Shown one piece after another: positions 6,243-13,342 of a stretch of DNA of 16,834 nt. The position numbers were made by a program, and so were the translations under genes. The first letter of the stretch is position 1. Every line of letters starts with the position of its first letter. This DNA comes from Methylacidiphilum sp. Lineage in GTDB: Bacteria > Verrucomicrobiota > Verrucomicrobiia > CAIQCK01. The notes under the pieces are model-generated. The model did no database searches, was not told the DNA's origin, and worked only from the letters and a program-made list of their open reading frames with translations. The DNA lies in the NCBI GenBank assembly GCA_020718125.1, contig DYDC01000022.1:1-16834 (forward strand), written 5' to 3'.

Positions 6243-6300
6243 GCGCCGTAGAACGGATTTCCAAATCCGTTCCCGAACGAACGCGGGCGTTCTACGGCGC
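6243..6300. repeat. Y-shaped palindromic element 3 at the htrA stop codon
   Basis: The outer stem GCGCCGTA/TACGGCGC (6243-6250 with 6293-6300) encloses two perfect hairpins. The first is GAACGGATTT/AAATCCGTTC (6251-6260 with 6263-6272, 2-nt loop) and the second is GAACGC/GCGTTC (6279-6284 with 6287-6292, 2-nt loop). Alternatively GCGCCGTAGAACG and CGTTCTACGGCGC pair as a continuous 13-bp outer stem, since GAACG can choose either partner. The element ends exactly at the base before the htrA stop codon complement (6301). It may act as a transcript end or 3' stabiliser for htrA (inference). No T tract follows. Confidence 0.85.
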
Positions 6301-7770
6301 TTACTTCGGCTCGTCCGCTTCTTCCTTCAAGACGGTGAAGCCCGCTTTGCCGCCGCGGTTGTAGTGGAGGAGGACGCCGCGCTTGGGGTCGGCGGCGGCA
6401 ATGGCGGCGTTGAATTCCTTCACCGTGCGGACCGTTTTGTGGTCCACTTCGGTGATGATGTCGCCGGGGAGGATGCCCTTCGCGTCGGCGGGTGAGTTGT
6501 CCGTGACGGCGGTGACGATGACGCCCTCGGTGACGGTGACGCCGGATTTTCCGGCCAGTTCAGGGGTCAGGTTTTTGACGGCAATGCCGTAGTTCCTGGC
6601 CGCCCTGGCAGCGGGCGATTCTTTGGATTCGACGGCGGCGCGTTTCTGCTCGACGGGCATTTCGGCGGTCTTGACGGCGACTTTCAGGGTCTTGCCGTCG
6701 CGGAAGACGTCGAGGGTGATGTTGTCGCCGATGCGGGTGGCGAGGATGGCTTGCTGGAGTTCCTTGGTGTTGCGGACGGGATGGCCGGCAACGGCGGTGA
6801 CGATGTCGGCATGGCGAAGGTCGGATTTCGCGGCGGGGCCGGTCGGGACGATGCCGCGGATAAGGACGCCTTCCTTCGGGCCTTTGAGGTATTCGCGGAG
6901 GTCGTCGGATTCGGAGACGGAGTCAATTTCGACGCCGAGCCAGGGGCGGATGACGCGCTTGTTGGCGATGAGCTGGTCGGCGACGCTGCGGGCCATGTTG
7001 CTGGGGATGGCGAAGCCGATGTTGGTGCGCAGGCCGCGGATGAGGGTGTTGATGCCGATGACTTCGCTCTCGATGTTGACGAGCGGGCCGCCGGAATTGC
7101 CGGGGTTGATGGAGGCGTCGGTCTGGATGTAGTCCTCGTAGGCGCTGCCGCCGCGGCTCATGAGGCCGGAGCGGCCCTTGGCGCTGACGAAGCCGACGGT
7201 GAAGCTGTAGTCGAGCTGGAACGGCGCGCCGATGGCGATGGCCCACTGGCCGACGCGGACCTTGCTGGAGTCGGCGAAGCGCGCGGCGGGCAGGGCCTTT
7301 GCGTCAATCTTGATGACGGCGAGGTCCGTGCGCTCGTCGCTGCCGACGACGGTGGCGGGGAACTTGCGGTCGTCCTTGAGCCGGACGGTGATTTTCTCGG
7401 CGTCCTGGATGACGTGGGCATTGGTGAGGATGTAGCCGTCGGCCTGGACGATCAGGCCGGAACCTTCGGCGGGTTCGAGGACGGGCGGATGGTTCTCCGG
7501 CAGCTTCCCGCGCGGCGAGCGTTCGGGCCATTTGTGCTCACGGAAGAAATGCTCCAGCATTTCCTCGACGGTCATGTCGTTGGAGTCGGCGCGCTGCATG
7601 ACGGTGATGACGGCGACGGCCGGGCTGACGGTCTCGGCGACCTTTTCAAAAGCGTTCTGGAGCTGGCGGGCGACGGCGATGTCGCCGTTGCCGGGCGTGT
7701 CGGCGGCGAACAGCGCGGGCGTGGTCCACGCCGTGGCGGCAATCAAACTGGCGACGATGAATTTGCGCAT
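6301..7770 (-). CDS. Periplasmic HtrA/DegP-type serine protease
   Basis: This 489-residue protein has a signal peptide (about 1-22, ending ALFAA), a trypsin-like protease domain, and two PDZ domains (about 270-360 and 400-485). The catalytic triad is complete: His119 in LTNAHV, Asp149 in RTDLAVIKI, and Ser226 in NPGNSGGPL. The length and two-PDZ layout match DegP/DegQ/DegS-family proteases that degrade or hold misfolded envelope proteins. The paralogue name cannot be fixed from sequence alone. A TATAGT box lies eight bases before the ATG (7779-7784), but no good -35 was found. It diverges from the nucleotidyltransferase gene, with 85 bases between their start codons. A Y-shaped palindrome touches its 3' end. 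Confidence 0.95.
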   Translation of the reverse strand: MRKFIVASLIAATAWTTPALFAADTPGNGDIAVARQLQNAFEKVAETVSPAVAVITVMQRADSNDMTVEEMLEHFFREHKWPERSPRGKLPENHPPVLEPAEGSGLIVQADGYILTNAHVIQDAEKITVRLKDDRKFPATVVGSDERTDLAVIKIDAKALPAARFADSSKVRVGQWAIAIGAPFQLDYSFTVGFVSAKGRSGLMSRGGSAYEDYIQTDASINPGNSGGPLVNIESEVIGINTLIRGLRTNIGFAIPSNMARSVADQLIANKRVIRPWLGVEIDSVSESDDLREYLKGPKEGVLIRGIVPTGPAAKSDLRHADIVTAVAGHPVRNTKELQQAILATRIGDNITLDVFRDGKTLKVAVKTAEMPVEQKRAAVESKESPAARAARNYGIAVKNLTPELAGKSGVTVTEGVIVTAVTDNSPADAKGILPGDIITEVDHKTVRTVKEFNAAIAAADPKRGVLLHYNRGGKAGFTVLKEEADEPK

Positions 7771-7855
7771 CGCGGCGAACTATAGATGAAGTTGGGCGAT
7801 GTGCCAGCGGTAAAGCGACTCGCATTTGAAGCAGGGCCGGGTAAACTGCGGGCGC

Positions 7856-8479
7856 ATGAATGCCAGGACGATCACATCGGCATTGCGCGACATCGCAGAC
7901 GAGAAAGACCCGGCGTTGAGGAGCCAAAAACTCGCGTCGCTCTGCTCGGCGGTGTTTCGTGAACGGGGCATCGAGCTGGTCGTGGTGGGCGGGTCCGCGA
8001 TCGAGTTTTACACGGAGGGCGCCTACACTTCCGGTGACGTGGACTTGTGCCTGTTGGAGGCGGCTTCGCTGCCGTTGCGGTTGCGGCAGGAATTGATGGG
8101 CCAATTACGGGCATCTGGCGGCCCGCGAAGCTGGCGCGTGGCCGGGATGTTTGTGGATCTGCTCGGCCCGGTCGAGATGCTTGCCCGGACGCCTGTGCGA
8201 CGGCTCGCGGCGCCTTACGGCGTCACCAACGTGGCGCAACCCGAGGAGCTTCTGGTTGAGCGCGCGCTCATTTCTGTTTATCCCCAACCGAATGCCGGGG
8301 CGCGAGCGACAGCCAGAAAACTGCTGGCCGTGGCGTTGCGCGGCCAAGTGAAGCTTGAATGGGATGAAGTGTGGCGGCTTGCGAAGCTGCCCGAATACCG
8401 TATCCTGCCGGAGTGCAAGTCGCTCGTTTGCGAGGTGGCCCGTGAACTCAAAATCCAAAGCCCCCCCAATCCCGATTGA
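7856..8479 (+). CDS. Nucleotidyltransferase-fold protein (DUF6036-like)
   Basis: The product is 207 residues. The segment VVVGGSAIEFYTEG with TSGDVDLCL (41-66) gives the GGS...DxD signature of polymerase-beta-type nucleotidyltransferases, with Gly45-Gly46-Ser47 and Asp61/Asp63 as predicted metal ligands. The remainder matches in outline the DUF6036/AbiEii-like minimal transferases, some of which are parts of toxin-antitoxin or defence modules. The specific substrate is unknown. ATG 7856 is preferred to an upstream TTG at 7826 as the first ATG in a plausible position, though no strong Shine-Dalgarno precedes it. Its last 38 bases overlap a small ORF in another frame, and a C7 tract lies in that overlap. 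Confidence 0.75.
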   Translation: MNARTITSALRDIADEKDPALRSQKLASLCSAVFRERGIELVVVGGSAIEFYTEGAYTSGDVDLCLLEAASLPLRLRQELMGQLRASGGPRSWRVAGMFVDLLGPVEMLARTPVRRLAAPYGVTNVAQPEELLVERALISVYPQPNAGARATARKLLAVALRGQVKLEWDEVWRLAKLPEYRILPECKSLVCEVARELKIQSPPNPD

Positions 8480-8660
8480 CAAGCCCATCAGTTGGAGGGA
8501 TTGGCTCCGCGGTCGTCGCGCCCGGCGCGAGACGGGCAATCTCGTCGCGCCGGAGATCATCCGTCGCAAGTCCAGTTCCAGCGACCGGCGTCTGCGGGAA
8601 TTGTTCAAGGGTGACCGCGGCCTGCCGTTCACACCGACGAAGAAGCTCAGGTGTCGTTGA
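8442..8660 (+). CDS. Small basic protein overlapping the nucleotidyltransferase gene
   Basis: This is a 72-residue product starting at GTG 8442. A GAGGT Shine-Dalgarno-like sequence lies five bases upstream, within the preceding gene. The protein is rich in Arg, Lys and Ser (SWRDWLRGRRARRETG, then IIRRKSSSSDRRLRELFKG) and has no membrane segment or recognised domain. It overlaps the nucleotidyltransferase gene by 38 bases, implying translational coupling. It could be a partner of that enzyme, or its displaced C-terminus if the C7 tract at 8461-8467 slips or holds a sequencing error. Function not recognised. Confidence 0.5.
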   Translation: MNSKSKAPPIPIDKPISWRDWLRGRRARRETGNLVAPEIIRRKSSSSDRRLRELFKGDRGLPFTPTKKLRCR

Positions 8661-8704
8661 CTGGAGCCGTTGCCTGTTTGTTGCGGTCAGGATGGGGGGA
8701 GGGA

Positions 8705-8733
8705 TTGACTCTGTTTGGGGGCGTCTCTATCCT
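8705..8733 (+). promoter_or_regulatory. Sigma70-type promoter for the lol operon
   Basis: TTGACT (8705-8710), a 17-nt spacer and TATCCT (8728-8733) fit the vegetative promoter consensus at optimal spacing. The predicted start near 8740 leaves about 20 bases of leader before the lolC/E ATG at 8760. The -10 hexamer is the same as that proposed for the DUF4143 gene. Confidence 0.55.
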
Positions 8734-8759
8734 GCGGCCCGATTTTTCAGCGCGTTGCG

Positions 8760-9995
8760 ATGAGCTTGCCGGTCGAATTGTTTTTGTGCCTGCGCTACCT
8801 GAAACCGAAACGGTCGTTCGTTTCGGTGATCACGCTCATTTCGGTGGTGGGCGTGCTGCTCGGCGTGGCGGTGCTGATCGTTGTGATGGCGGTGATGAGC
8901 GGGTTCGACCGCGACCTGCGGGCGAAAATCCTGGAGATGAACGCCCACATCATCGTCACGAACAAGGCAATCATCGAGAATCCCGGCCCCGTGCTCGCCA
9001 CGATCCGAAAGACGCCGGGCGTGACGGCGGCGTCGCCCTACGTGTGGGGGCCGGTGTTGATCGAGTTCGAGCGCAAGGCGTTCACGCCCTACGTGAAGGG
9101 GATTGATCCCGCCGCCGAGGGCAAGGTCACCGATATCGGCCGCTACATCCAGAAGGGCGCCTACGACCTCAGCGGCCAGAGTGTGATCATCGGCACGGAA
9201 CTGGCCAAGCAGTTCAACGTCTTCCCCGGCGACAAGCTCACGGTGTATTCGCCGAAGAATTTCCAACAACGCAAGGAGGTCTATCTGCCGGTGGAGTTGA
9301 CGGTCAACGGCATCTCCAACTCCGGTCTTTACGAGTATGACCTCGGCATCATGTTCACCTCGCTGTCGGTGGCGCAGGAGCTTTACAACCTCGGCAAGGG
9401 CGTGCACGAGATCGCGGTGATGGTCGAGGGCGGCGACGAGCCGAAGCGTTGCCAGGCGGCGGCCAACGCGCTGAACGCGACGTTGCAGCTTCCGCTGCGG
9501 GCGGAGACGTGGATGCAGCGCAACCAGCGGCTGCTGATGGCGCTGCAGGTGGAGAAGAACGTCATCTTCTTCATCAACTTCTTCATCATCATCATCGCGG
9601 CGTTCGGCATCTGCTCGACGCTGATCACGATCACGGTGCAGAAGACGCGCGAGATCGGCGTGCTGAAGGCCGTCGGCACACCGTCGGCCAGCGTCATGGG
9701 CATCTTCATCCTGCAAGGCTTCGTCGTCGGGGTGATCGGCACGTTGTTGGGGCTGGCCTCGGGCATCCTGCTGGTGCAATTCCGCAACCCGGTCAACCGC
9801 TGGCTCTCCAGCAGCCTCGGCGTCGAGCTGTTCCCGCGCGAGGTCTATAACTTCGCGGAGATTCCCGCCCAGGTGAACATGCCGGACGTGCTGTGGATTT
9901 GCGGCGCGGCGCTGGTCATCTGCACGCTGGCGGGCCTGGTGCCCGCGTTCCGCGCGGCGCGGCTCGATCCGGTGGAGGCGTTGCGCTATGAGTGA
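8760..9995 (+). CDS. LolC/LolE-type lipoprotein-releasing permease
   Basis: This 411-residue protein has the FtsX/MacB permease layout. There is one membrane helix near 20-45 (SVITLISVVGVLLGVAVLIV), a large periplasmic domain of about 220 residues, and then three helices. These include NVIFFINFFIIIIAAFGICS, a segment beginning VMGIFILQGFVVGVIGTLLG, and a last helix before FRAARLDPVEALRYE, the standard C-terminus. The coupling segment QKTREIGVLKAVGT between helices 2 and 3 contacts the ATPase. Only one permease gene is present next to lolD, so it may act as a homodimer (LolF-like) rather than a LolC/LolE pair (inference). The role is release of outer-membrane lipoproteins from the inner membrane. 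ATG 8760 is used, since the 15 codons upstream overlap the promoter region. Confidence 0.92.
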   Translation: MSLPVELFLCLRYLKPKRSFVSVITLISVVGVLLGVAVLIVVMAVMSGFDRDLRAKILEMNAHIIVTNKAIIENPGPVLATIRKTPGVTAASPYVWGPVLIEFERKAFTPYVKGIDPAAEGKVTDIGRYIQKGAYDLSGQSVIIGTELAKQFNVFPGDKLTVYSPKNFQQRKEVYLPVELTVNGISNSGLYEYDLGIMFTSLSVAQELYNLGKGVHEIAVMVEGGDEPKRCQAAANALNATLQLPLRAETWMQRNQRLLMALQVEKNVIFFINFFIIIIAAFGICSTLITITVQKTREIGVLKAVGTPSASVMGIFILQGFVVGVIGTLLGLASGILLVQFRNPVNRWLSSSLGVELFPREVYNFAEIPAQVNMPDVLWICGAALVICTLAGLVPAFRAARLDPVEALRYE

Positions 9996-10737
9996 CGCCG
10001 CCGACGTAACAGGATCGTCACGCGCACCGGGCGCGAATGGGGACATTTTAATTGCGCGGGGTTTGCGCAAGACCTACTATCCCGGCTCCGCGCCGCTGGA
10101 AGTGCTCAAGGGCATTGATTTGAACGTGCGGCGCGGCGAACGGCTGGCCATCGTCGGCGCGTCGGGGGCGGGCAAGAGCACGTTGATGCACCTGCTCGGC
10201 GGTCTGGACCGCCCGTCGGCCGGCGATGTCGCGGTGGATGGGGTTTCGATCTTTGGTCTGCCCGCGGGGCAGTTGACGCGGTTCCGGAACCGGCAGGCCG
10301 GCTTCATTTTCCAGGCGTATCAGTTGCTGCCGGAGCTGACCGCGCAGGAGAACGTCGCGCTGCCCGGCATCGTTGCGCGCCGGGCCGATGGCGACGTGCA
10401 GCGCCGCGCGGCCGAGTTGCTCACGCTGGTGGGCCTCGGCGGCCGGCTGCATCATCGCCCGGTCGAGATGAGCGGCGGCGAGCAGCAGCGCGTGGCGATT
10501 GCGCGCGCGCTGGTCAACGACCCGCCGTTGTTGTTCGCGGACGAACCGACGGGCAACCTCGACTCGGCCACCGGCGGGGCGGTGATGGATTTGTTGTTGC
10601 GCTTGCAGCGCGAGCGCGGCATGACGCTGGTGATGGTGACGCACGACGCGGCCAACGCGCGCCATTGCCAGCGGGTCGTGGAGATTCGCGACGGCGTCCT
10701 GACGGGCGCCCCGCACCAGGAAACAGGAGTCCAGTGA
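9988..10737 (+). CDS. lolD: LolD-type lipoprotein-releasing ABC ATPase
   Basis: This 249-residue ATPase has Walker A GASGAGKST (57-65), a Q-loop in FIFQAYQLLPEL (106-117), signature MSGGEQQR (161-168), Walker B LLFADEPTGNLD (181-192) and H-loop His219. The FQAYQLLPEL and DEPTGNLD wording is typical of the MacB/LolD branch. A GGAGG at 9974-9978 sits nine bases before the ATG, and the start overlaps the permease stop by eight bases. Both features support translational coupling and a shared complex at the inner membrane. Confidence 0.94.
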   Translation: MSDAADVTGSSRAPGANGDILIARGLRKTYYPGSAPLEVLKGIDLNVRRGERLAIVGASGAGKSTLMHLLGGLDRPSAGDVAVDGVSIFGLPAGQLTRFRNRQAGFIFQAYQLLPELTAQENVALPGIVARRADGDVQRRAAELLTLVGLGGRLHHRPVEMSGGEQQRVAIARALVNDPPLLFADEPTGNLDSATGGAVMDLLLRLQRERGMTLVMVTHDAANARHCQRVVEIRDGVLTGAPHQETGVQ

Positions 10738-11606
10738 AGATCTACATTGACGGAAAATTTTACCCGGAGAAGGACGCGAAGATCTCGGTCTTCGACCACG
10801 GATTGCTCTACGGCGACGGCGCGTTTGAGGGCATCCGCGTCTATAACGGCCGCATCTTCAAGCTCGCCGAGCACCTCGACCGGCTCCGGGCGTCCGCGCA
10901 GGCCATCGTGCTCAACCTGCCGATGTCGCGCGAAGCGTTGACGGAGGCGGCCGTCGAGACGTGCCGGCGGAACAAGCTCCGCGACGGCTACATCCGGCTC
11001 GTGGTCACGCGCGGCGTGGGCTACCTCGGCCTCAGCCCTTACAAGTGCAAGAAGCCGACGGTGTTCATCATCGCCGCGACCATCGAGTTGTATCCGGAGA
11101 AGGTCTATCGCAAGGGCATGAAGCTGGTGACGGTCGGCACGACGCGCACGTCGCCCGCGGCGCTCAGCCCGAACGTGAAGTCGCTCAACTACCTCAACAA
11201 CATCATGGCCAAGGTCGAAGCGCTCCACGCGGGCGGCGACGAGGGCTTGATGCTCAACGCGCAGGGTTATATCGCCGAGTGCACTGGCGACAACGTGTTC
11301 ATTCTGAAGCGCGGCGTGTTGTTGACGCCGCCGACGTCCGCCGGCGCGCTCTGCGGCATCACGCGGCAGACGGTGATGGACCTCGCCGGCGAAGCCGGCA
11401 TCCCGGTGCGCGAGGAGAATTTCACGCGCTACGACATTTTCACGGCCGACGAGTGCTTTCTGACCGGCACGGCGGCGGAGGTCGTGCCGGTGCGTGAGCT
11501 GGACCGCCGCGTAATCAGCGGCGGGCGGCCCGGCCCGGTGACGACCGAGTTGATGCGGCGCTACAAGGAGTTGACAGCGCGCAACGGCACTCCAATTTAC
11601 GCCTAG
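10734..11606 (+). CDS. ilvE: Branched-chain amino acid aminotransferase
   Basis: This 290-residue fold-type IV PLP enzyme carries the family opening ISVFDHGLLYGDGAFEGIR (17-35) and the segment VKSLNYLNNIMAK, in which Lys149 is the predicted PLP lysine. GYIAECTGDNVFILK follows, then a C-terminal DECFLTGTAAEVVPV. The EGIR signature favours a branched-chain rather than a D-alanine aminotransferase. The enzyme transfers amino groups between Leu, Ile or Val and 2-oxoglutarate in the cytosol. GTG 10734 is chosen because AGGAG (10725-10729) lies four bases upstream and the GTGA overlaps the lolD stop. A longer frame upstream has no homology. It seems co-transcribed with lolCD for reasons not evident from function. 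Confidence 0.9.
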   Translation: MKIYIDGKFYPEKDAKISVFDHGLLYGDGAFEGIRVYNGRIFKLAEHLDRLRASAQAIVLNLPMSREALTEAAVETCRRNKLRDGYIRLVVTRGVGYLGLSPYKCKKPTVFIIAATIELYPEKVYRKGMKLVTVGTTRTSPAALSPNVKSLNYLNNIMAKVEALHAGGDEGLMLNAQGYIAECTGDNVFILKRGVLLTPPTSAGALCGITRQTVMDLAGEAGIPVREENFTRYDIFTADECFLTGTAAEVVPVRELDRRVISGGRPGPVTTELMRRYKELTARNGTPIYA

Positions 11607-11626
11607 CCCATCCGGCACGACGCATC

Positions 11627-12130
11627 ATGCTTTGCGACATCTGCAAGGAAAACGAAGCCACCGTCCACTTCTCCCAGGTGGTTGGCGACAAAGTCCGCAA
11701 GATTGACATCTGCGAAGCTTGCGCGAAGGCCAAGGGGTTGACCGATCCCGGCAGTGTCGCGATGCTCGGCGACATGCTGGGCGAGTTTGCCGGCGAGCAG
11801 ATGCCCGCCGAAACCGAGAACCTGCGCTGTCCGGCCTGCGGGTTCACGCTGGCCAACTTCAAGAAAACCGGCCGGCTCGGCTGCGGCGAGTGTTATGTGA
11901 CCTTCGAGGGCGGCCTGAAGTCGCTGCTGAAGGCGATGCACAAGGGTGAACGCCACGTGGGCAAGACCCCTGGCAAGGCCGCCACCGCGCGCGACGTGAC
12001 CGACCGCATCAAGGCGCTTGAAGACGACTTGCAGCGCGCCATTGCGGATGAGCGTTACGAGAACGCCGCTCAAATCCGCGACGAGATTCGCGCGATCGAG
12101 ACGAAGACAATGCCCAAGCCCGCCAAGTGA
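11627..12130 (+). CDS. mcsA: McsA-like zinc-binding activator with UVR motif
   Basis: The product is 167 residues. Six cysteines form three CxxC-type pairs: Cys3/Cys6, Cys29/Cys32, and Cys68/Cys71 followed by Cys86/Cys89, as expected for zinc binding. A C-terminal UVR (UvrB/UvrC) motif lies near 126-157 (RIKALEDDLQRAIADERYEN, then AAQIRDEI). McsA is known to activate the arginine kinase McsB and assist ClpC. Here it directly precedes mcsB, with a 45-base gap, which supports the same role. It starts 20 bases after the aminotransferase stop. Confidence 0.9.
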   Translation: MLCDICKENEATVHFSQVVGDKVRKIDICEACAKAKGLTDPGSVAMLGDMLGEFAGEQMPAETENLRCPACGFTLANFKKTGRLGCGECYVTFEGGLKSLLKAMHKGERHVGKTPGKAATARDVTDRIKALEDDLQRAIADERYENAAQIRDEIRAIETKTMPKPAK

Positions 12131-12175
12131 CGGCGCGCCACTGGGTGCCGACGCGACTTTGAGGAAACAACCGAC

Positions 12176-13261
12176 GTGACTGACAATCCGCAACAAATGG
12201 TGGTGATGAGCAGCCGCGTGCGGCTGGCGCGCAACCTCCAGGGCGCGCCGTTTCCCGGATGGGCCAAGAAGACCGACCGCCAGCGGGCGCTGGAGGTGAT
12301 CATGGGGGCGGCTGTTGCGTTGCCTGAAATGCAGGGCTGCCTCTCGCGGTCCATGGACAGTTTCACCGTCTTGGAGAAACAGTTGCTTGTCGAGAAGCAT
12401 CTCATCAGCCGCGAGCACGCCGCCAAGAACGTCGGCAGCGGCGTTGCGATCAACAAGGCCAAGACCATCAGCCTGATGATCAACGAGGAGGACCACTTGC
12501 GAATGCAGGCGCTGCTGCCCGGCTTCTGTCTGGGGGAGGTCTGGGAGACCATTGATCGCGTGGACTCGGGACTGGAGTCGAAGCTCGACTACGCCTACTC
12601 CCCGAAGCTCGGCTACCTCACCGCCTGCCCGACCAACGTCGGCACCGGCATCCGCGCCAGCGCGATGTTGCACCTGCCTGCGCTGGTGATTGCCGAGCAG
12701 ATCAACCAGGTCATCCAGGCCGTCAACAAACTCGGCCTCGCCGTGCGCGGCCTCTATGGCGAAGGCACCGAAGCCTCCGGCAACCTGTTCCAGGTCTCCA
12801 ACCAGACCACCCTCGGCGAGCGCGAACAGGACCTGATCGAACGCCTCCGCAAAGTCATCAACCAGATCATCGAGCACGAACTGAACGCCCGCCAGACATT
12901 GATCGAGAAACGTCCCCACATGATCTACGACCAGGTCGGCCGCGCCTACGGCGTCCTGACCAATGCTTGCATCCAGACCTCCAAGGAGGCCATGAACCTC
13001 ATCTCAATGCTCCGGCTGGGCCTCGATCTCGACCTCATCCGCGGCTTGAACCACGGGTTGATTGACGAACTGTTCCTGACCACGCAGCCCGCGCACCTCC
13101 AGAAACGATCCCACCAGAAGCTGACCGCCGAGCAGCGCGACGTGCGCCGCGCCAGCCTCCTGCGCGAGCGGTTGAAGGACGTGCAACGCCCCAAGCTTCT
13201 CGCCCCCGGTTTTCCACCCGCTGAAGACGCCGCCGACGAGGGAAAGACGGACATCGCTTGA
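12176..13261 (+). CDS. mcsB: Protein arginine kinase McsB
   Basis: This 361-residue protein has the phosphagen-kinase fold. SSRVRLARN (12-20), ISLMINEEDHLRM (98-110), and CPTNVGTGIRASAMLHLP (151-168) match McsB catalytic regions, with Cys151 equivalent to the active-site cysteine. The motif RDVRRA (321-326) fits the RDxxRA sequence known from Firmicute McsB as an allosteric phospho-arginine pocket. McsB phosphorylates arginines on damaged proteins, marking them for ClpCP. The start is GTG 12176, with GAGGAAAC about nine bases upstream. It follows mcsA and precedes clpC. A Pro/Asp-rich tail (from about 340) extends beyond the family core. Confidence 0.93.
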   Translation: MTDNPQQMVVMSSRVRLARNLQGAPFPGWAKKTDRQRALEVIMGAAVALPEMQGCLSRSMDSFTVLEKQLLVEKHLISREHAAKNVGSGVAINKAKTISLMINEEDHLRMQALLPGFCLGEVWETIDRVDSGLESKLDYAYSPKLGYLTACPTNVGTGIRASAMLHLPALVIAEQINQVIQAVNKLGLAVRGLYGEGTEASGNLFQVSNQTTLGEREQDLIERLRKVINQIIEHELNARQTLIEKRPHMIYDQVGRAYGVLTNACIQTSKEAMNLISMLRLGLDLDLIRGLNHGLIDELFLTTQPAHLQKRSHQKLTAEQRDVRRASLLRERLKDVQRPKLLAPGFPPAEDAADEGKTDIA

Positions 13262-13281
13262 CGCGGAGGGCGGCGGCGTGA

Positions 13282-13310
13282 TTGACAGCTTCGCAAAAAC
13301 AGCTTTAGAT
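13282..13310 (+). promoter_or_regulatory. Strong sigma70-type promoter for clpC
   Basis: TTGACA (13282-13287), a 17-nt spacer and TTAGAT (13305-13310) closely match the vegetative consensus. The predicted start near 13317 leaves about 26 bases of leader before the ATG at 13343. No CtsR heptad repeat (GGTCAAA type) or CIRCE inverted repeat was seen around it. Confidence 0.7.
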
Positions 13311-13342
13311 TCGCGCGCAGCTTACCGAAAGACTTATAGAGC

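Noticed and set aside
6057..6251. Plus-strand frame ending DEGKDDDVEAASAGGSAP
   Set aside because: Composition looks somewhat coding and may be another gene tail, but there is no homology I recognise and it overlaps the beta-helix remnant and the palindrome.
7779..7803. Promoter for htrA
   Set aside because: TATAGT is a fair -10, but no acceptable -35 or sigma54 element lies at the right distance.
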